A stretch of DNA of 64,000 nucleotides from Pseudoips prasinana (GCA_951640165.1 OX621256.1:9486001-9550000), one strand, 5' to 3'. Counted from the stretch's first letter, positions 10,015 to 19,560 are shown. The notes: a model not told the origin generated them from the letters alone. Program-made: numbers and translations.

Positions 10015-10522
10015 AGCCATGATTATTAATATTATTAAAAAAAATGTGGAATATTACTACCACATTAAACTGTGTGATGATTCGTTTTTAAGTTCTGTTA
10101 TCATATCTGAAAGAAGAAAATGATGTGCCATTTAAAAAAAGTGTAAAATTATATAAATCAAAGTTTTTTTAAATTAAAATAATGAATAAATACTTTGTTT
10201 TAATTCAAATAATTTCTTACTAAAAACCTTGGAACGTGCCCATCGATCCCGGGAGCAAAGGAATATTCCCAGGGAATATAGGGATATTCCCAGGGAATAT
10301 GGGAATATTCCCAGAGATTATCGGGAAAGTTCTCAAAGCAACGACTTAATTGAATTATGCCTATGTATAAAGGTGTACTTGCTTTTGCACATAGCGCAAA
10401 AGTTATTTACAAAAATATATACAACTATTTAAGTCAATATTCCCAGTCGTTCCCAACGTGCCCGGGAGCGTTCCTGGGAATTAGGGAACGTAGGAAACGA
10501 TCCCGGGAACGGCGCACTACTA

Positions 10523-10530
10523 GTACTAAC
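10523..10530 (+). repeat. hAT target-site duplication, right copy (GTACTAAC)
   Basis: Identical to 6757-6764; marks the right insertion junction. Confidence 0.9.
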
Positions 10531-10593
10531 ACTACACAAAGTTAATATGTTGGGCTCTTTATCCTGTGTCAAAATAATAAACTAACAACATAC

Positions 10594-10714
10594 CACTGCC
10601 TTTCCTGCTCTGCGGGTAGAAGTCAAGATGCGTTGGCGACGAACATTCTGGTTCCACCACGCCATCCTTGCATAACGACGGACAAGATGTGCTTAGACGA
10701 CTTGTACCTGTGGC
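10594..10714 (-). CDS. Gene X coding exon 5 (internal, 121 nt)
   Basis: On the minus strand an acceptor TTCTCAG|GCC and donor CAGTG|GTATGT frame 121 nt. Only one of three frames is open: residues 95-134, starting ATGTSRLSTSCPSLCKDG and ending PQSRKGS, plus one base of a Gly codon shared with exon 6. It is Ser/Pro/Cys-containing with an RKGS site that looks like a basophilic kinase target. Start phase 0 follows exon 4 (phase 0) and end phase 1 matches exon 6. The hAT element was inserted 64 bp beyond the donor. No domain is recognised. Confidence 0.75.
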
Positions 10715-11116
10715 CTGAGAACATAACAATATGTAAATTAATATATAGGAGACTAGCTGTGCCCGCGACTTTGTCCGCACATTTTCTAATGACTCTCTGT
10801 TACATCAGAATCCCACCTAAAACATAAATGTAAAAAAGGAGAGCCAAGTTCAATACAAAAATTATGCTTGGTTCTGGGCTTCGCCGCAAAAAGAATGGAG
10901 ATCTAAATGAGTGCCAAGTTCTATGCAAAATCCTAATATTTTTAATTATAGGAAAAAATAACATTATAAACAATTATTAATTTACAATAAACAAATATTT
11001 CTTTGCTTTATTGGATACCTATAACAATTGCTGTTATTTAATAAAAATGTGAGATCTTAAAGTAGGTTAGATTTGACATGGCCAGTTTCATCGGTCATTT
11101 TACAAAGTTATTCAAC

Positions 11117-11118
<2 letters not shown>

Positions 11119-11185
<67 letters not shown>
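11119..11185. repeat. (TA)n microsatellite
   Basis: About 33 uninterrupted TA units, prone to length variation. Confidence 0.95.
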
Positions 11186-11188
<3 letters not shown>

Positions 11189-11474
11189 ATATATTTTTTT
11201 AACATATATTATATCCCACCAAAAACATATGTTTAACATATGTTTTATCATTACTTTTTGTAAAGAAAACTAGGCAACTAAATCGGTATTTGTAAGCGGT
11301 GCCTATGTTTATGTATTGCTCGGGAGCGCTTTTATGTAGATTTACTTCTGTTCTGTTTATAATTATGTGGTGCCGCGCGCCGCCGACGATACACTGTTGG
11401 CCGGTTGTCTAGCCTAGTCTATATTATAAGTTTTTTTTGTATAGGGACACCACTAACTCTGTTTTTATATTTCT

Positions 11475-11656
11475 GTGCCTCTAGCACGAGTTCCTGCAGT
11501 TTACTTACTCGACACACGTACAGTTTCCTCCCATACATTGAGCACCAGCGCCTGTCGCGGAAACTATTAAGAACTAAAACTCTGGTGCTCAATGTATGGG
11601 ATGAAACTTTACGTGTGATCGAGTAAGTAAACTGCAGGAACTTGCGCTAGAGGCAC
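11475..11656. mobile_element. Fold-back MITE family P1, copy 1 (182 bp)
   Basis: GTGCCTCTAGCACGAGTTCC at the left mirrors GGAACTTGCGCTAGAGGCAC at the right. The arms stay complementary for about 75 bp, through TTTACTTACTCGA and CATTGAGCACCAG, leaving a short loop. Copies of exactly the same length lie at 43262 and 47363. Confidence 0.85.
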
Positions 11657-12080
11657 TGTTATATAGCAAATATATACATATATTGGGATAGTTTCAAATA
11701 TCTGCTTGTAACGGTTCCAACGCTACATACATATTGTCATTTTAAACCCTTGAGGCTAAAACTTTTATAAACTTTGAATGTGATATTTATCAACTGCCTA
11801 TAAGTTTCAAGTTTCTAGCTCTAAAAATGACGATACTTCCATACAACAACTCATCCCCCTTTCAGCACTTTACTCATTAAAAACAAGCCTATGTCCTTTC
11901 TCAAGTCCTAGACTATCTGTGTATCAAATTTTATTTAAATAGGATCAGTTGTATTGCCGTGAAAGCGCGACAGACAGATAGAGTTACTTTCTCATTTATT
12001 ATATTAGTAAGGATTGTGTATTGACATTTTCCTAGACCTTAAACTGCTTATAAGGTGGACCTCGTCTTATAGGTCATATA

Positions 12081-12441
12081 ACGCGTCGTTGGTCTAGCGG
12101 AAGCGTGTTCACCCGCAGAGAACGAGGTCCTAGGTTCAAATCCCGGGTCGGGTCAAAAGTGATTTTGTGACTTTTCTGTAAAAAGAAAAATTTCTCAGCA
12201 TCAGCCTGAAGTCTGGGAGCTGGCGGTATTATACCCCCGTGCCTCGGAGAGCACGTAAAGCCGTCGGTCCTGTGCCTTTTCGGTCGTGTCGCTAGGCGTC
12301 CCATCGGATGAGGAGAGTGATGGAATAGAAAGTGCTCCTGTGTTTGCGCACACACTTGTGCACTATAATATGTCAGGCGCAGATGGCAAATTTCTATTGA
12401 GACTGGCCGAAATTCGGCTAGGAGGACATTATTATTATAAG
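12081..12441 (+). mobile_element. SINE-C, full-length copy (tRNA-derived head)
   Basis: A pol III promoter-like head has A box TGGTCTAGCGGAAG and B box GGTTCAAATCCC (about 12089-12140). The body carries GCACGTAAAGCCGTCGGTCC, and the tail GGAGGACATTATTATTAT. Other copies or pieces lie at 23945, 25845, 30232, 32283 and 63289. It sits only 23 bp downstream (in gene X sense) of the exon 4 donor. Confidence 0.8.
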
Positions 12442-12463
12442 TTTCAAGGCTTATTAAGCTTAC

Positions 12464-12580
12464 CATTAACGGCAACGGCGCTGTTCTCATGCGCTGAACA
12501 GCTGCATGTAGTCTTCGCAGCTGTTGCAAGCTGTCCTCAAGCAGCCCCGGACTGTGAGGAGTCACACTTATGGTGGGGAC
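12464..12580 (-). CDS. Gene X coding exon 4 (internal, 117 nt)
   Basis: On the minus strand the exon lies between acceptor AACCTGCAG|GTC and donor TTAATG|GTAAGC. It is a symmetrical phase 0-0 exon of 39 codons (residues 56-94): VPTISVTPHSPGLLEDSLQQ, then LRRLHAAVQRMR and a Pro/Leu end. Leu, Gln, Arg and His spacing from LLEDSL to VQRM predicts an amphipathic helix, possibly a short coiled-coil or protein-binding helix. Being phase 0-0 it could be skipped without frameshift. It fits exactly between exon 3 (ends phase 0) and exon 5 (starts phase 0). SINE-C begins within 25 bp of the donor side. Confidence 0.72.
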
Positions 12581-12775
12581 CTGCAGGTTGCAAGGCTTCA
12601 TATAAAGTTATCTCTCTAATCATGAAAATGTAATACTCAATGGAATCATTTGGCATTTGGAAAGGAATCAGATTGTCTATAGCAATAAATATAATAGCAA
12701 ATCCATACAGTAAGTGGTATCATGGTTCTAGAATCGAATCCTGGTAGAAAATTTGGAAGGCTAAATAATTTACTT

Positions 12776-12981
12776 TTATTTTTAAAAGACAACGCCCGCA
12801 TTAGGGAATCTAATCCCTGTGTCGCGGGATACTTTAAAAAACAAATAATAGACGGACACCAATTACATCCAGACTCAGAACAATTATTTATGGGTCACAC
12901 AAATAGTTGTCCGGCGCGGGACTCGAACCTGCGTCACGAAGCGGCGAAGCGGCTATCTTAGCCGCTGCGCCACACGTGCAG
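12776..12981 (-). mobile_element. SINE-B copy (tRNA-derived), minus orientation
   Basis: On the minus strand a head GTGGCGCAGCGGCTAAG (A box) and GGTTCGAGTCCCG (B box) is followed by CCGGACAACTATTTGTGTGA and a TTTGT-rich tail. Related copies lie at 42108-42290 and 58936-59060. It resembles a tRNA gene but lacks a complementary acceptor stem. Confidence 0.8.
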
Positions 12982-13203
12982 TCTAAGATCTAAAAGTCTT
13001 TTTTTAAAATTTCAAAAGCCTTTATTTTTATCCAATATGCCTAATGATTAAAAGTTAATTAGGGTATATTTTTGAGTTCACCGGATGGTAAACATCCTGG
13101 GCCGAGGGACTGTTGTGGGTTAGACAACAATGGTAAGGTAAGGTCGAAGGTTGAATAGATCCGGGCCTATTCTTGGTAAGTGTGGCAAGAGTATGGTGGC
13201 TAC

Positions 13204-13313
13204 CTGAGCCCTGGCGGCGGCCATGTCTGGTGGTGGTGTGGAGTGCGTCACGTGCTCAGTGACTTCGTCCTCGCTGCTGTCCGAACGGGAGTCCGAGCTG
13301 CCACCGCCTTCGT
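13204..13313 (-). CDS. Gene X coding exon 3 (internal, 110 nt)
   Basis: On the minus strand acceptor TGGTTACAG|AC and donor GCTCAG|GTAGCC bound 110 nt. With the G from exon 2 it completes an Asp codon (residue 19), then gives EGGGSSDSRSDSSEDEVTEH followed by VTHSTPPPDM and AAARAQ (to residue 55). The strongly acidic Ser/Asp/Glu run resembles casein-kinase-2 target tracts and is probably disordered. GC-rich third positions set it apart from the AT-rich intron. The donor is weak (GTAGCC), but the phase-0 end agrees with exon 4. No family is recognised. Confidence 0.72.
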
Positions 13314-13388
13314 CTGTAACCAAAGCATATACTCAATTTAAATCTAGTGTATCGCTAAGAGTGTTATAAGGCATAATCAATTCGCACT

Positions 13389-13529
13389 GTACAGACGCCA
13401 GCACACCAAGCTAGCCCAATCTGTCAAATTTCCCCAATTGAAAGTGAGCCTTATGCTTATGTGATAAAGTTAAAAATATATAAAAGAAATTTGACAGATT
13501 GGGATAGCTGGATGTGTTGGCGTCTGTAC
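13389..13529. mobile_element. Fold-back MITE family P2, copy 1
   Basis: Ends GTACAGACGCCAGCACA / TGTTGGCGTCTGTAC are inverted repeats continuing through CAATCTGTCAAATTTC for about 45 bp around a short AT-rich loop. Five copies lie in the window. TA next to the CAGACGCC terminus suggests Tc1/mariner-type TA targeting. Confidence 0.85.
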
Positions 13530-13702
13530 CTAAACTGGCTTTTTTCTCAATTTATTGTGCCACAGTAAGCATCACCATTTACACCTTCCACTGCTTCATA
13601 GGACAGTAGAGGCGAGAGGGAACTCAAGGGGACATTAAATGAGACTACAAACTAAATAAGCCGCCGCGGAGGGCACCCTCTTTGAGGTTCAAATCTCGGT
13701 TC

Positions 13703-13748
13703 AGGGCGATTACTAAAGTGGAGGCATGTCCAGTTTAGTAATCGCCCT
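13703..13748. repeat. 15-bp perfect inverted repeat
   Basis: AGGGCGATTACTAAA (13703-13717) and its exact complement (13734-13748) with a 16-nt loop, just before a D-family element. Confidence 0.8.
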
Positions 13749-13752
13749 TTAT

Positions 13753-14194
13753 TTTTATGGTTCCGTAGCCAAATGGCAAAAAACGGAACCCTTATAGATT
13801 CGTCATGTATGTCTGTCTGTCTGTCCGTTCGTATGTCACAGCCATTTTTTTTCCGAAACTATAAGAGCTGTACTGTTGAAACTTGGTAAGTAGATGTATT
13901 CTGTGAACCGCATTCATATTTATACACAAAAATAGAAAAATAATAATAATTTTGAGGGTTCCCCATACATAGAACTGAAACTCAAAAAAAAATTTTTCAT
14001 CGTTCTCATACATGTGGGGTATCTATGGATAGGTCTTCAAAAATGATATTGAGGTTCCTAATATCATAAGTAGTTTTTTTTTAATGCGTCATAAATCGTA
14101 AACCGCAATTTACCTTTCATTTAATCAACTGAAATACTTGCTGTTGCGTAACCCTTCATGGGCGAGTCCGACTCGCACTTGGCCGGTTTTTTAT
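13753..14194 (-). mobile_element. D-family repeat ('CCGGCCAAGTGCGAGTC'), copy 1
   Basis: Begins GGTTCCGTAGCCAAATGGC, has a (TCTG)n tract near 13810 and ends GACTCGCACTTGGCCGG. One end has a short hairpin (GGGTTCCGT ... ACGGAACCC), the other the near-palindrome GTGCGAGTCCGACTCGCAC. It is a widespread non-coding lepidopteran transposon family. Confidence 0.75.
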
Positions 14195-14874
14195 TTTTGG
14201 CTTGGATTGGCTCATCAGCCCTTAGCCGAATCCTTGTTTGGGTTGTTATAGTTTTGTTTGATAATTCATGTTTTCTATTGTTTTAGTTTATGTTATGTTA
14301 CTTCTGGACATGGCATTTTGTGGTTCTGTATTAAAGGGTATTTCATCGTAAAGAATGCAAACTAAGGGTTATGGACGACGATGGCGGTCACGGTCGTGCT
14401 AGTACGATTTAACAGGTTGTTTTCAGTGTAAGGACAGTTTCTAAATAGGTGTAAATAGCTGTTCTAAGTAGGTGATGAAGTCGTTACCCAGATCATCTAA
14501 AACGTTCCTGGCGGAATAGCGGCGTATTTAACTGCCGCAGCGAACAAGAGTATGCATCTCATTGTGAAGCGGCAGCTTCATGGAACATTAACGATCTATC
14601 AACAAAACAAGAGCCGCTTGCGTAATAAACAGCCTTAAACAAGATACGTATGACCAACATAAGTTTAATGGGGACATCGTGGGTGTTATTAGTATACAAT
14701 AAATAACACCCACGTGTTGAGTGCTAACTTATGGTGTAACCTTGTCTTACATCAGACCGAAAGCGTTCTATTCAACTAGCATAACAAGGTATGGGTACAG
14801 CCACAACAATAACACGTTAAAACCTACGAAATCGTGTAGAAAAGCTGTAGGTAATATTGATATTATATATAGAA
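14195..14874. other. Gene X intron 2 sequence, no gene seen
   Basis: Mostly unique AT-rich sequence. One hairpin has 13-bp arms CGTGGGTGTTATT/AATAACACCCACG (about 14668-14714). Short plus-strand ORFs here have no recognisable domain. Confidence 0.5.
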
Positions 14875-15072
14875 TACTAGCTCTTCTCAAGACTTCGTCC
14901 ACACATTTCGTAATTACTCCGTAAATGTTACATCAGAATAACTCTAATATTTTGTATCTTGTCGCAAACTTACAAAACATTCACATTAACCTTACATGTT
15001 TCCATACAAACTTACATCCCCTATTGGTATTTAACACCCTTGAGGGTAAAACTTTTACAAACTTTGAGTGTC

Positions 15073-15146
15073 ATATTTATTTATATCGAATCAGTAGTAT
15101 GAGATCTTACATCATCTCATACTACTGATTCGATATAAATAAATAT
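15073..15146. repeat. Perfect 33-bp inverted repeat (8-nt loop)
   Basis: Arms 15073-15105 and 15114-15146 are exact reverse complements (ATATTTATTTATATCGAATC...), with spacer CTTACATC. It marks the left junction of the sequence inserted in the Helitron-like repeat. Confidence 0.9.
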
Positions 15147-15170
15147 TGATATAAATAAATACAGAGCGTT

Positions 15171-15488
15171 GTGAAAGAGGATTTAGTCACAAAGTTTGAA
15201 AAAGGAATGCTGAGATGGTTTGGCCTTTTAGAAAGGATGAATGAAAGAAGATTGACAAAAGAAGTATACCTGGCCTGTGTGAATGGAACAACCGGAAGGG
15301 GAAGACCTCTTCGTACATTCTCTGACCAAATCGGAGACGTTCTCAAGAAAGGGCAGGTCAGAAGTACCCTAAACCGGCAAACATGTATGAAGAATATAAT
15401 GACAGTTATCGAGGGAAAAGACGTGTGCAAAGATCGTGACAAATGGAAATCCGTTGTCTCTGCCTACCCCTCTGGGAAACAGGCGTGA
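15171..15488 (+). pseudogene. RTE/LINE ORF2 C-terminal fragment
   Basis: A 105-residue open stretch matching the C-terminal end common to insect RTE-type and related endonuclease-reverse transcriptases: [19 protein letters not shown], then [14 protein letters not shown], a CMK region, [11 protein letters not shown] and the terminal AYPSGKQA. The RT domain is absent, so this is a 5'-truncated tail. It stops cleanly at the normal terminus. No A-rich tail is obvious. Confidence 0.75.
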
Positions 15489-15846
15489 GTCTATGTATGT
15501 ATGAATCAATAGTCTAAAATATAAGTATCAAGATTCTAGTTCCATACAACTGTTCATCCCCCCTTTTCTACCCTTTTTCGCATTTATGTCCTTTCTCAGA
15601 CTCGACTATCTGTGTACCAAATTTCATTTAAATCGATTCAGTAGTTTTGGCGTTAAATCGCGACAGACAGAGTTACTTTCGCATTTCTAATATTAATTAT
15701 TATAGGGATATGAGCCATGATTAAACGATTGCGAGAGGAACGAGGAGTGCATCGAACGTTTTTCAACTGCTCAACTCACTATTCCACGTACAGTTGATTT
15801 AGAAGAGATTATTGCTCATGTTTTTGGAGTAAATATGAGGTAATAA

Positions 15847-15995
15847 AATGATATTTATTCAGCACTTGCGAGAGAAACTATATATCCGCACGGACAGACT
15901 CAACCAAATTTTTTGGTACTGTATTTGACTACGTTTATGTATTGCATTGTGAGCTTGACAAGTGTATGTTACCCAAGTGCTGAATAAAGTTCATT
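15847..15995. mobile_element. Fold-back element, AATGA...TTTATTCAGCACTTG termini
   Basis: Left AATGATATTTATTCAGCACT mirrors right AGTGCTGAATAAAGTTCATT. Related single ends lie at 24254 and 41045-41140. About 149 bp, non-coding. Confidence 0.65.
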
Positions 15996-17559
15996 ATTTC
16001 AACATTATTGGGAATTGATCGTAGACATCTTTTCCGGGTTGTATAAAATCCAAGAACCTATTCATAGATTTCCAATACGGGTCATAAACTAGTTAGAAAC
16101 TCTTCAGTGAAATGGAACCGATGGAAATTCTATTGTTCATATCGAAACAAAACTAACAAACTGCATCAGCGTTCTCTTTGCAGAGCTCGCAACCTTGCTC
16201 TTAGAGTGCCGAAGCGGAAATCTCTTACGATTTGTATAGAAAATGTTATGGATTTATTCAGTTTTCGAAAAACTAGTACCTGCCAATAAGTTGGCAAACA
16301 AGCATACGCAAATGGTTAGGTTAGGTTTATTTGAAAAGTCCTCTCAGGGTATGTGTCCTGATCACCTGGGATATGGCGCAAAAGGAGGGCACCGGAGCAG
16401 CACACCTGCGTTACCGGGGCCCCTTCCATCAGGGCTAGAAGAAGTCCACGGCTGGTTAGGTTTAGTCAGTAGATTGGCAACTCTTGTGAAAGAATAAACA
16501 TATTGTATATTAGAACAATCGTTACATTAGGTACCATAAATTTCGGCCATTCAATACTCCGCTTAACTTCTCCAATGTAGGTGTTGTGGAAACTTCAAAA
16601 ATATTTTTTTGATGTCCGTTGAACCAACATCGAAAAATGGTGAATTACAAAATATCAGCTAAACCTAGTTGCCTACCAATAACTCTGAAGATTTTCCTTA
16701 ATATATTCAGATTAGTTGTCAAAAAACTCCTTAAATATTAAGCCTTCTATCACTAGCTACACTCCCGAAATAAATTCTACTTCCTCACCCATAAGTCTAC
16801 ATTACGCATTTTCGATAACTTCACCAAACAGCGATAAATCCATCGCTACTTTGAACTTATCTATTAACTCTCGGAAACGGATATTGGTTTCCAGTCGGAC
16901 GTCCTACTGTATGACAGCGGCTTGGAGTTTGCAGACACTGTAAGCTTTGTCGATGTTATTTGATATCTTACCTGCGGCTGATTCATCAGCGGGACGTGAG
17001 AATCGTCCCTAGAAGGCCCAAGGAACCATTGTAGAAATGAAATAAAAATTAAAAAACGTTTATTCTCAGCAAAAATATTTTACAATCACTTTTTACCTCT
17101 GCCAAACTGCAAAGCAGTTTATTGGCAGATGTAGCTCATTTTTTAACAATTTTTATGTTTATTTTTAGTGACACTTTTCCACTACTATAGATGATATTGA
17201 ACTGGCACAAGATTGGGAATGCATGGCAAATTAAAGGCTCTTTACTGCGGGTGAAACAGCTCAGAAAAATGTTTTTTTAATCACGTGATGGTCTCTTACC
17301 GTAATTTTATAGATCGAAAGCAGTTGAGACTTCAGAGTTCAGACTATACTGCCATGCAAGCCTTGCAGTAAATTTTGCTGACCTTTTAGATTGAGCAACT
17401 AACAGATCGTTACTACACCTACAAGAATGTAGGGGAATATTCTAGAACACAGCAATGTATTGACAATTTCCCGTCGCATCCACAATTCATTCAGAATTTC
17501 TAACGGACTTCTGACGGAAAGAAAGTACATCAGTTTGATCCAAATTATGTGAAAATTAA
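15996..17559. other. Gene X intron 2 sequence, possible R1 3'-end scrap
   Basis: AT-rich, with a GC-rich patch at 16340-16460 (GGGGCCCC, GGTTAGGTTTAGTC) that could be a decayed R1-type LINE 3' end. Small ORFs have no recognised domain. Confidence 0.4.
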
Positions 17560-17715
17560 ACTGCCTCATACGTTTCTCAGTACAGCGCAGCGTTAACGAG
17601 GCGGAGTATTTATAAGACCCCAATTATGCTTCAAAGAGGATGTAAAGTCTTACATCGGGTAATTAACTAAAATAATAATGGGTACTTAAACTGTATCCTT
17701 GTTTTTCGGAACTGT
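17560..17715 (+). repeat. Imperfect ~150-bp direct repeat, copy 1
   Basis: TTAACGAGGCGGAGTATTTAT through GTAATTAACTAAAATAATAATG and CTGTATCCTTGTT recurs with mismatches at 18475-18620. Confidence 0.6.
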
Positions 17716-17772
17716 AGTAAACGTTGCTGCATCATTGGATTTGTCTTAGCAAATAATAAATCGCTACATCCA

Positions 17773-17928
17773 TCACACTAATATTATAAAGGCGTTGTGT
17801 GTGTGTTTGTTACTTCTTCATGACTAATCGGCTGGAGCGATTTCAATAATATTTGGTATGGAGTTAGCTGACACCCTAGATTAACACATAATGCAAGATT
17901 AAGCGGGTGAGACCGCGGGAACAGCTAG
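17773..17928 (+). mobile_element. Short non-autonomous Helitron
   Basis: Starts TCACACTAATATTATAAAGG and ends CGGGAACAGCTAG followed by T: the TC...CTAG termini expected of Helitrons inserting between A and T. Relatives lie at 24399-24573 (minus) and 59870-60055. Confidence 0.7.
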
Positions 17929-18474
17929 TAAGAATATATGGAAAGAATCTTAAACCATACACTTACGGCAATGCGTTTTGAACATCTCAGTATGTTTTTA
18001 CGAATTGGTCGAACGCAGTACAGTCTGCCAGCCTGTAGTAAACCCCGCTAACGTTTTAGATTGGTCTTCAGAAACAAAAAATCGTTATTAATTTAAATAT
18101 ATAGAAAGATTCTAAAATAAAACCATTACGGTAACGTTCTGTGGTTGTCGGCATAGAAGAAGGAGCGAAAAACTCGTCCCGAGGGAATATCCACCAAAGC
18201 ACAGGCAGCAGCGATTATGGCATATGGCGATAGACACAACTTCATTGTGGAAATCGTTTGTAGAGGCTTTTCAGATGGTTAGTGCATCTGAAAATGGTCA
18301 ATGCTGGACAAAGGCCATATAGTCAAAATTTGGGTTATCTGACATCACAGTTTTCTATTGGTCGGAAACCATAACAAGGTATCTGATGGAAAAGAAACTC
18401 AATTGCATTTTGATAACTACCTACGGGCGATAAATCACCATTACGTCCCCAATAATGTCCCAATTAAACTGCTC

Positions 18475-18620
18475 AAAAGTTTCTATATGCATCTTTAACG
18501 AGGCGTAGAATTTATCCGATCCTAATTACGCCTCAAAAGAGGCTGTAAAGTCGTACAGCGAGTAATTAACTAAATTAATAATGAATGCTTGAAGCGTATC
18601 CTTGTTCTTTGGAACATTAA
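18475..18620 (+). repeat. Imperfect ~150-bp direct repeat, copy 2
   Basis: Second copy of the 17560-17715 unit (TTAACGAGGCGTAGAATTTAT ... GCGTATCCTTGTT). Flanks at 17930 and 18095 also share an AGAATCTTAAACCATAC-like stretch, so the older duplicated unit is longer. Confidence 0.6.
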
Positions 18621-18689
18621 CACGTTCGCTTGCCTTACGGAGGGAGCTCCTAAAATGTTCAGTAATTTGTATTTGGTGAAAAATTTTAC

Positions 18690-18960
18690 TGCAGAGACGT
18701 AGGGCACATCGTTTATTTTCTCAAAGAGCAGCTCGACAGGGGAAGTATTTTCACATTACAGTAGTCTTAATAATAACCTAATTTTATGTTTCTGGTGTGG
18801 GGGGAAATCAGCAACACTTGTTTGCTTTTTTAAAGGCCAGCAACACACCTGCGAATCCTCTGGTGTGGCAAGTGTACATGTGCGGCGGCGATCACTTACC
18901 ATCACATGACCCACTTGCACGCGTGTCTCCCTCTTATATATATAAACAAAAAGAAATAGG
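18690..18960 (+). mobile_element. LINE-type 3' end repeat, copy 1
   Basis: Contains CAAAGAGCAGCTCGAC, GGCCAGCAACACACCTG, GGCGGCGATCACTTACCATC and GCGTGTCTCCCTC, ending near a short A-rich run. A better copy lies at 28880-29198. Non-coding; read as the 3' UTR of a LINE. Confidence 0.6.
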
Positions 18961-18975
18961 TAAAATGTACTTGAC

Positions 18976-19560
18976 TGCCTGCTGGTCCAGAAGTTAGAGA
19001 CCCTGACTGCTAAACCAGAGTTAGTGGGTTCCCACTCAAGAATCTTTGTGTTATGAGAGGATTATTTGTACCGTTATTGGGTGTAATTTATCAATATCTA
19101 TACATATAATAAAATCGTAGGAAAGTCAAAACTGTACATTGAATATTATTTTAAAAGGATACTTGGGGTGTGATCTACAATCCATATCGAAGCCAAAAAT
19201 ATAGTTTTTAGAATTTTTGTCTGTTTATCTGGTTGTCTGTATGTATGTCCGGGCTAAACTCAAAAAGTACTGCATGGATTTACTTATAATTTTGCAAGAA
19301 TATTACTTAGAGGTCGGGTCAACATATAGGCTACATATTATCACGCTATCACCTACGGTGGAGGAGCTGTGATAATTTATAGAACTTAACGCGGGTAAAA
19401 CCGCGGGGCACAGCTAGTTAAATAATAAAATTAAAAATAAAATATTATGTATGTAGTTAGAATTATATAAGTATGTAAGTTTAGTATCAAATTACAGAGT
19501 GTTATTTAATTAGTTTAGTTCAAGATGACAGTGTGTTAACTGTCCCAGGATAAAAAGAAC
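18976..19560 (+). mobile_element. SINE-A copy split by a Helitron
   Basis: The head TGGTCCAGAAGTTAGAGACC with a degenerate B box, and the middle (GGGTGTAATTTATC), lie left of a Helitron at 19097-19417. The SINE tail (AAGATGACAGTGTGTTAACTG, TCCCAGGATA) resumes on the right, so the Helitron inserted into an existing SINE. Confidence 0.6.
19097..19417 (+). mobile_element. Non-autonomous Helitron (321 bp)
   Basis: 5' TCTATACATATAATAAAATC, 3' AAACCGCGGGGCACAGCTAG followed by T. No inverted repeats or target duplication, as expected for a Helitron. A minus-strand copy lies at 21312-21599 and an end fragment inside the LTR element near 51410-51468. Confidence 0.75.

Larger units (their letters stand above)
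6765..10522 (+). mobile_element. Complete autonomous-looking hAT transposon (3758 bp)
   Basis: Termini TAGTGATGCGCCGTTCCC (left) and TAGTAGTGCGCCGTTCCC (right, reverse complement) are near-identical inverted repeats, flanked by perfect 8-bp duplications GTACTAAC. Subterminal regions are crowded with TTCCCGGGAA/TTCCCAGGGAATAT motifs, about six or more at each end (6779-6870 and 10240-10510), probably transposase-binding repeats. The interior carries a two-exon transposase gene on the plus strand. The element sits in gene X intron 5, antisense to gene X, with its right end only 64 bp from the exon 5 donor. Intact ends, clean duplications and an open transposase frame suggest fairly recent insertion. 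Confidence 0.93.
10752..12015 (-). mobile_element. Decayed Helitron-like repeat, interrupted
   Basis: Starts (minus-strand 3' end) at CTAGCTGTGCCCGCGACTT and ends near 12010 with the usual 'TATTAGTAAGGAT' left terminus preceded by GCGACAGACAGATAGAGTTACTTTC. It is interrupted by a (TA)n tract and a fold-back MITE. A related copy spans 14875-15705. The CTAG 3' end fits Helitrons; boundaries are approximate. Confidence 0.5.
14875..15705 (-). mobile_element. Helitron-like repeat split by a LINE fragment
   Basis: Left part 14875-15082 (CTAGCTCTTCTCAAGACTTCGTCC...) and right part about 15505-15705 (ending GCGACAGACAGAGTTACTTTCGC and a TTATTATAGGGAT end) match the layout of the decayed copy at 10752-12015. 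The middle is foreign: a 33-bp inverted repeat and a LINE C-terminal fragment. Confidence 0.5.

Noticed and set aside
11073..11273. 66-residue plus ORF with Tyr-Ile repeats
   Set aside because: Translation of the (TA)n microsatellite.
12074..12601. 175-residue minus-strand ORF
   Set aside because: It joins gene X exon 4 to antisense SINE-C. Splice sites show that only 12464-12580 is coding.
13120..13323. 67-residue minus ORF taken as a small gene
   Set aside because: It is gene X exon 3 read through both splice sites.
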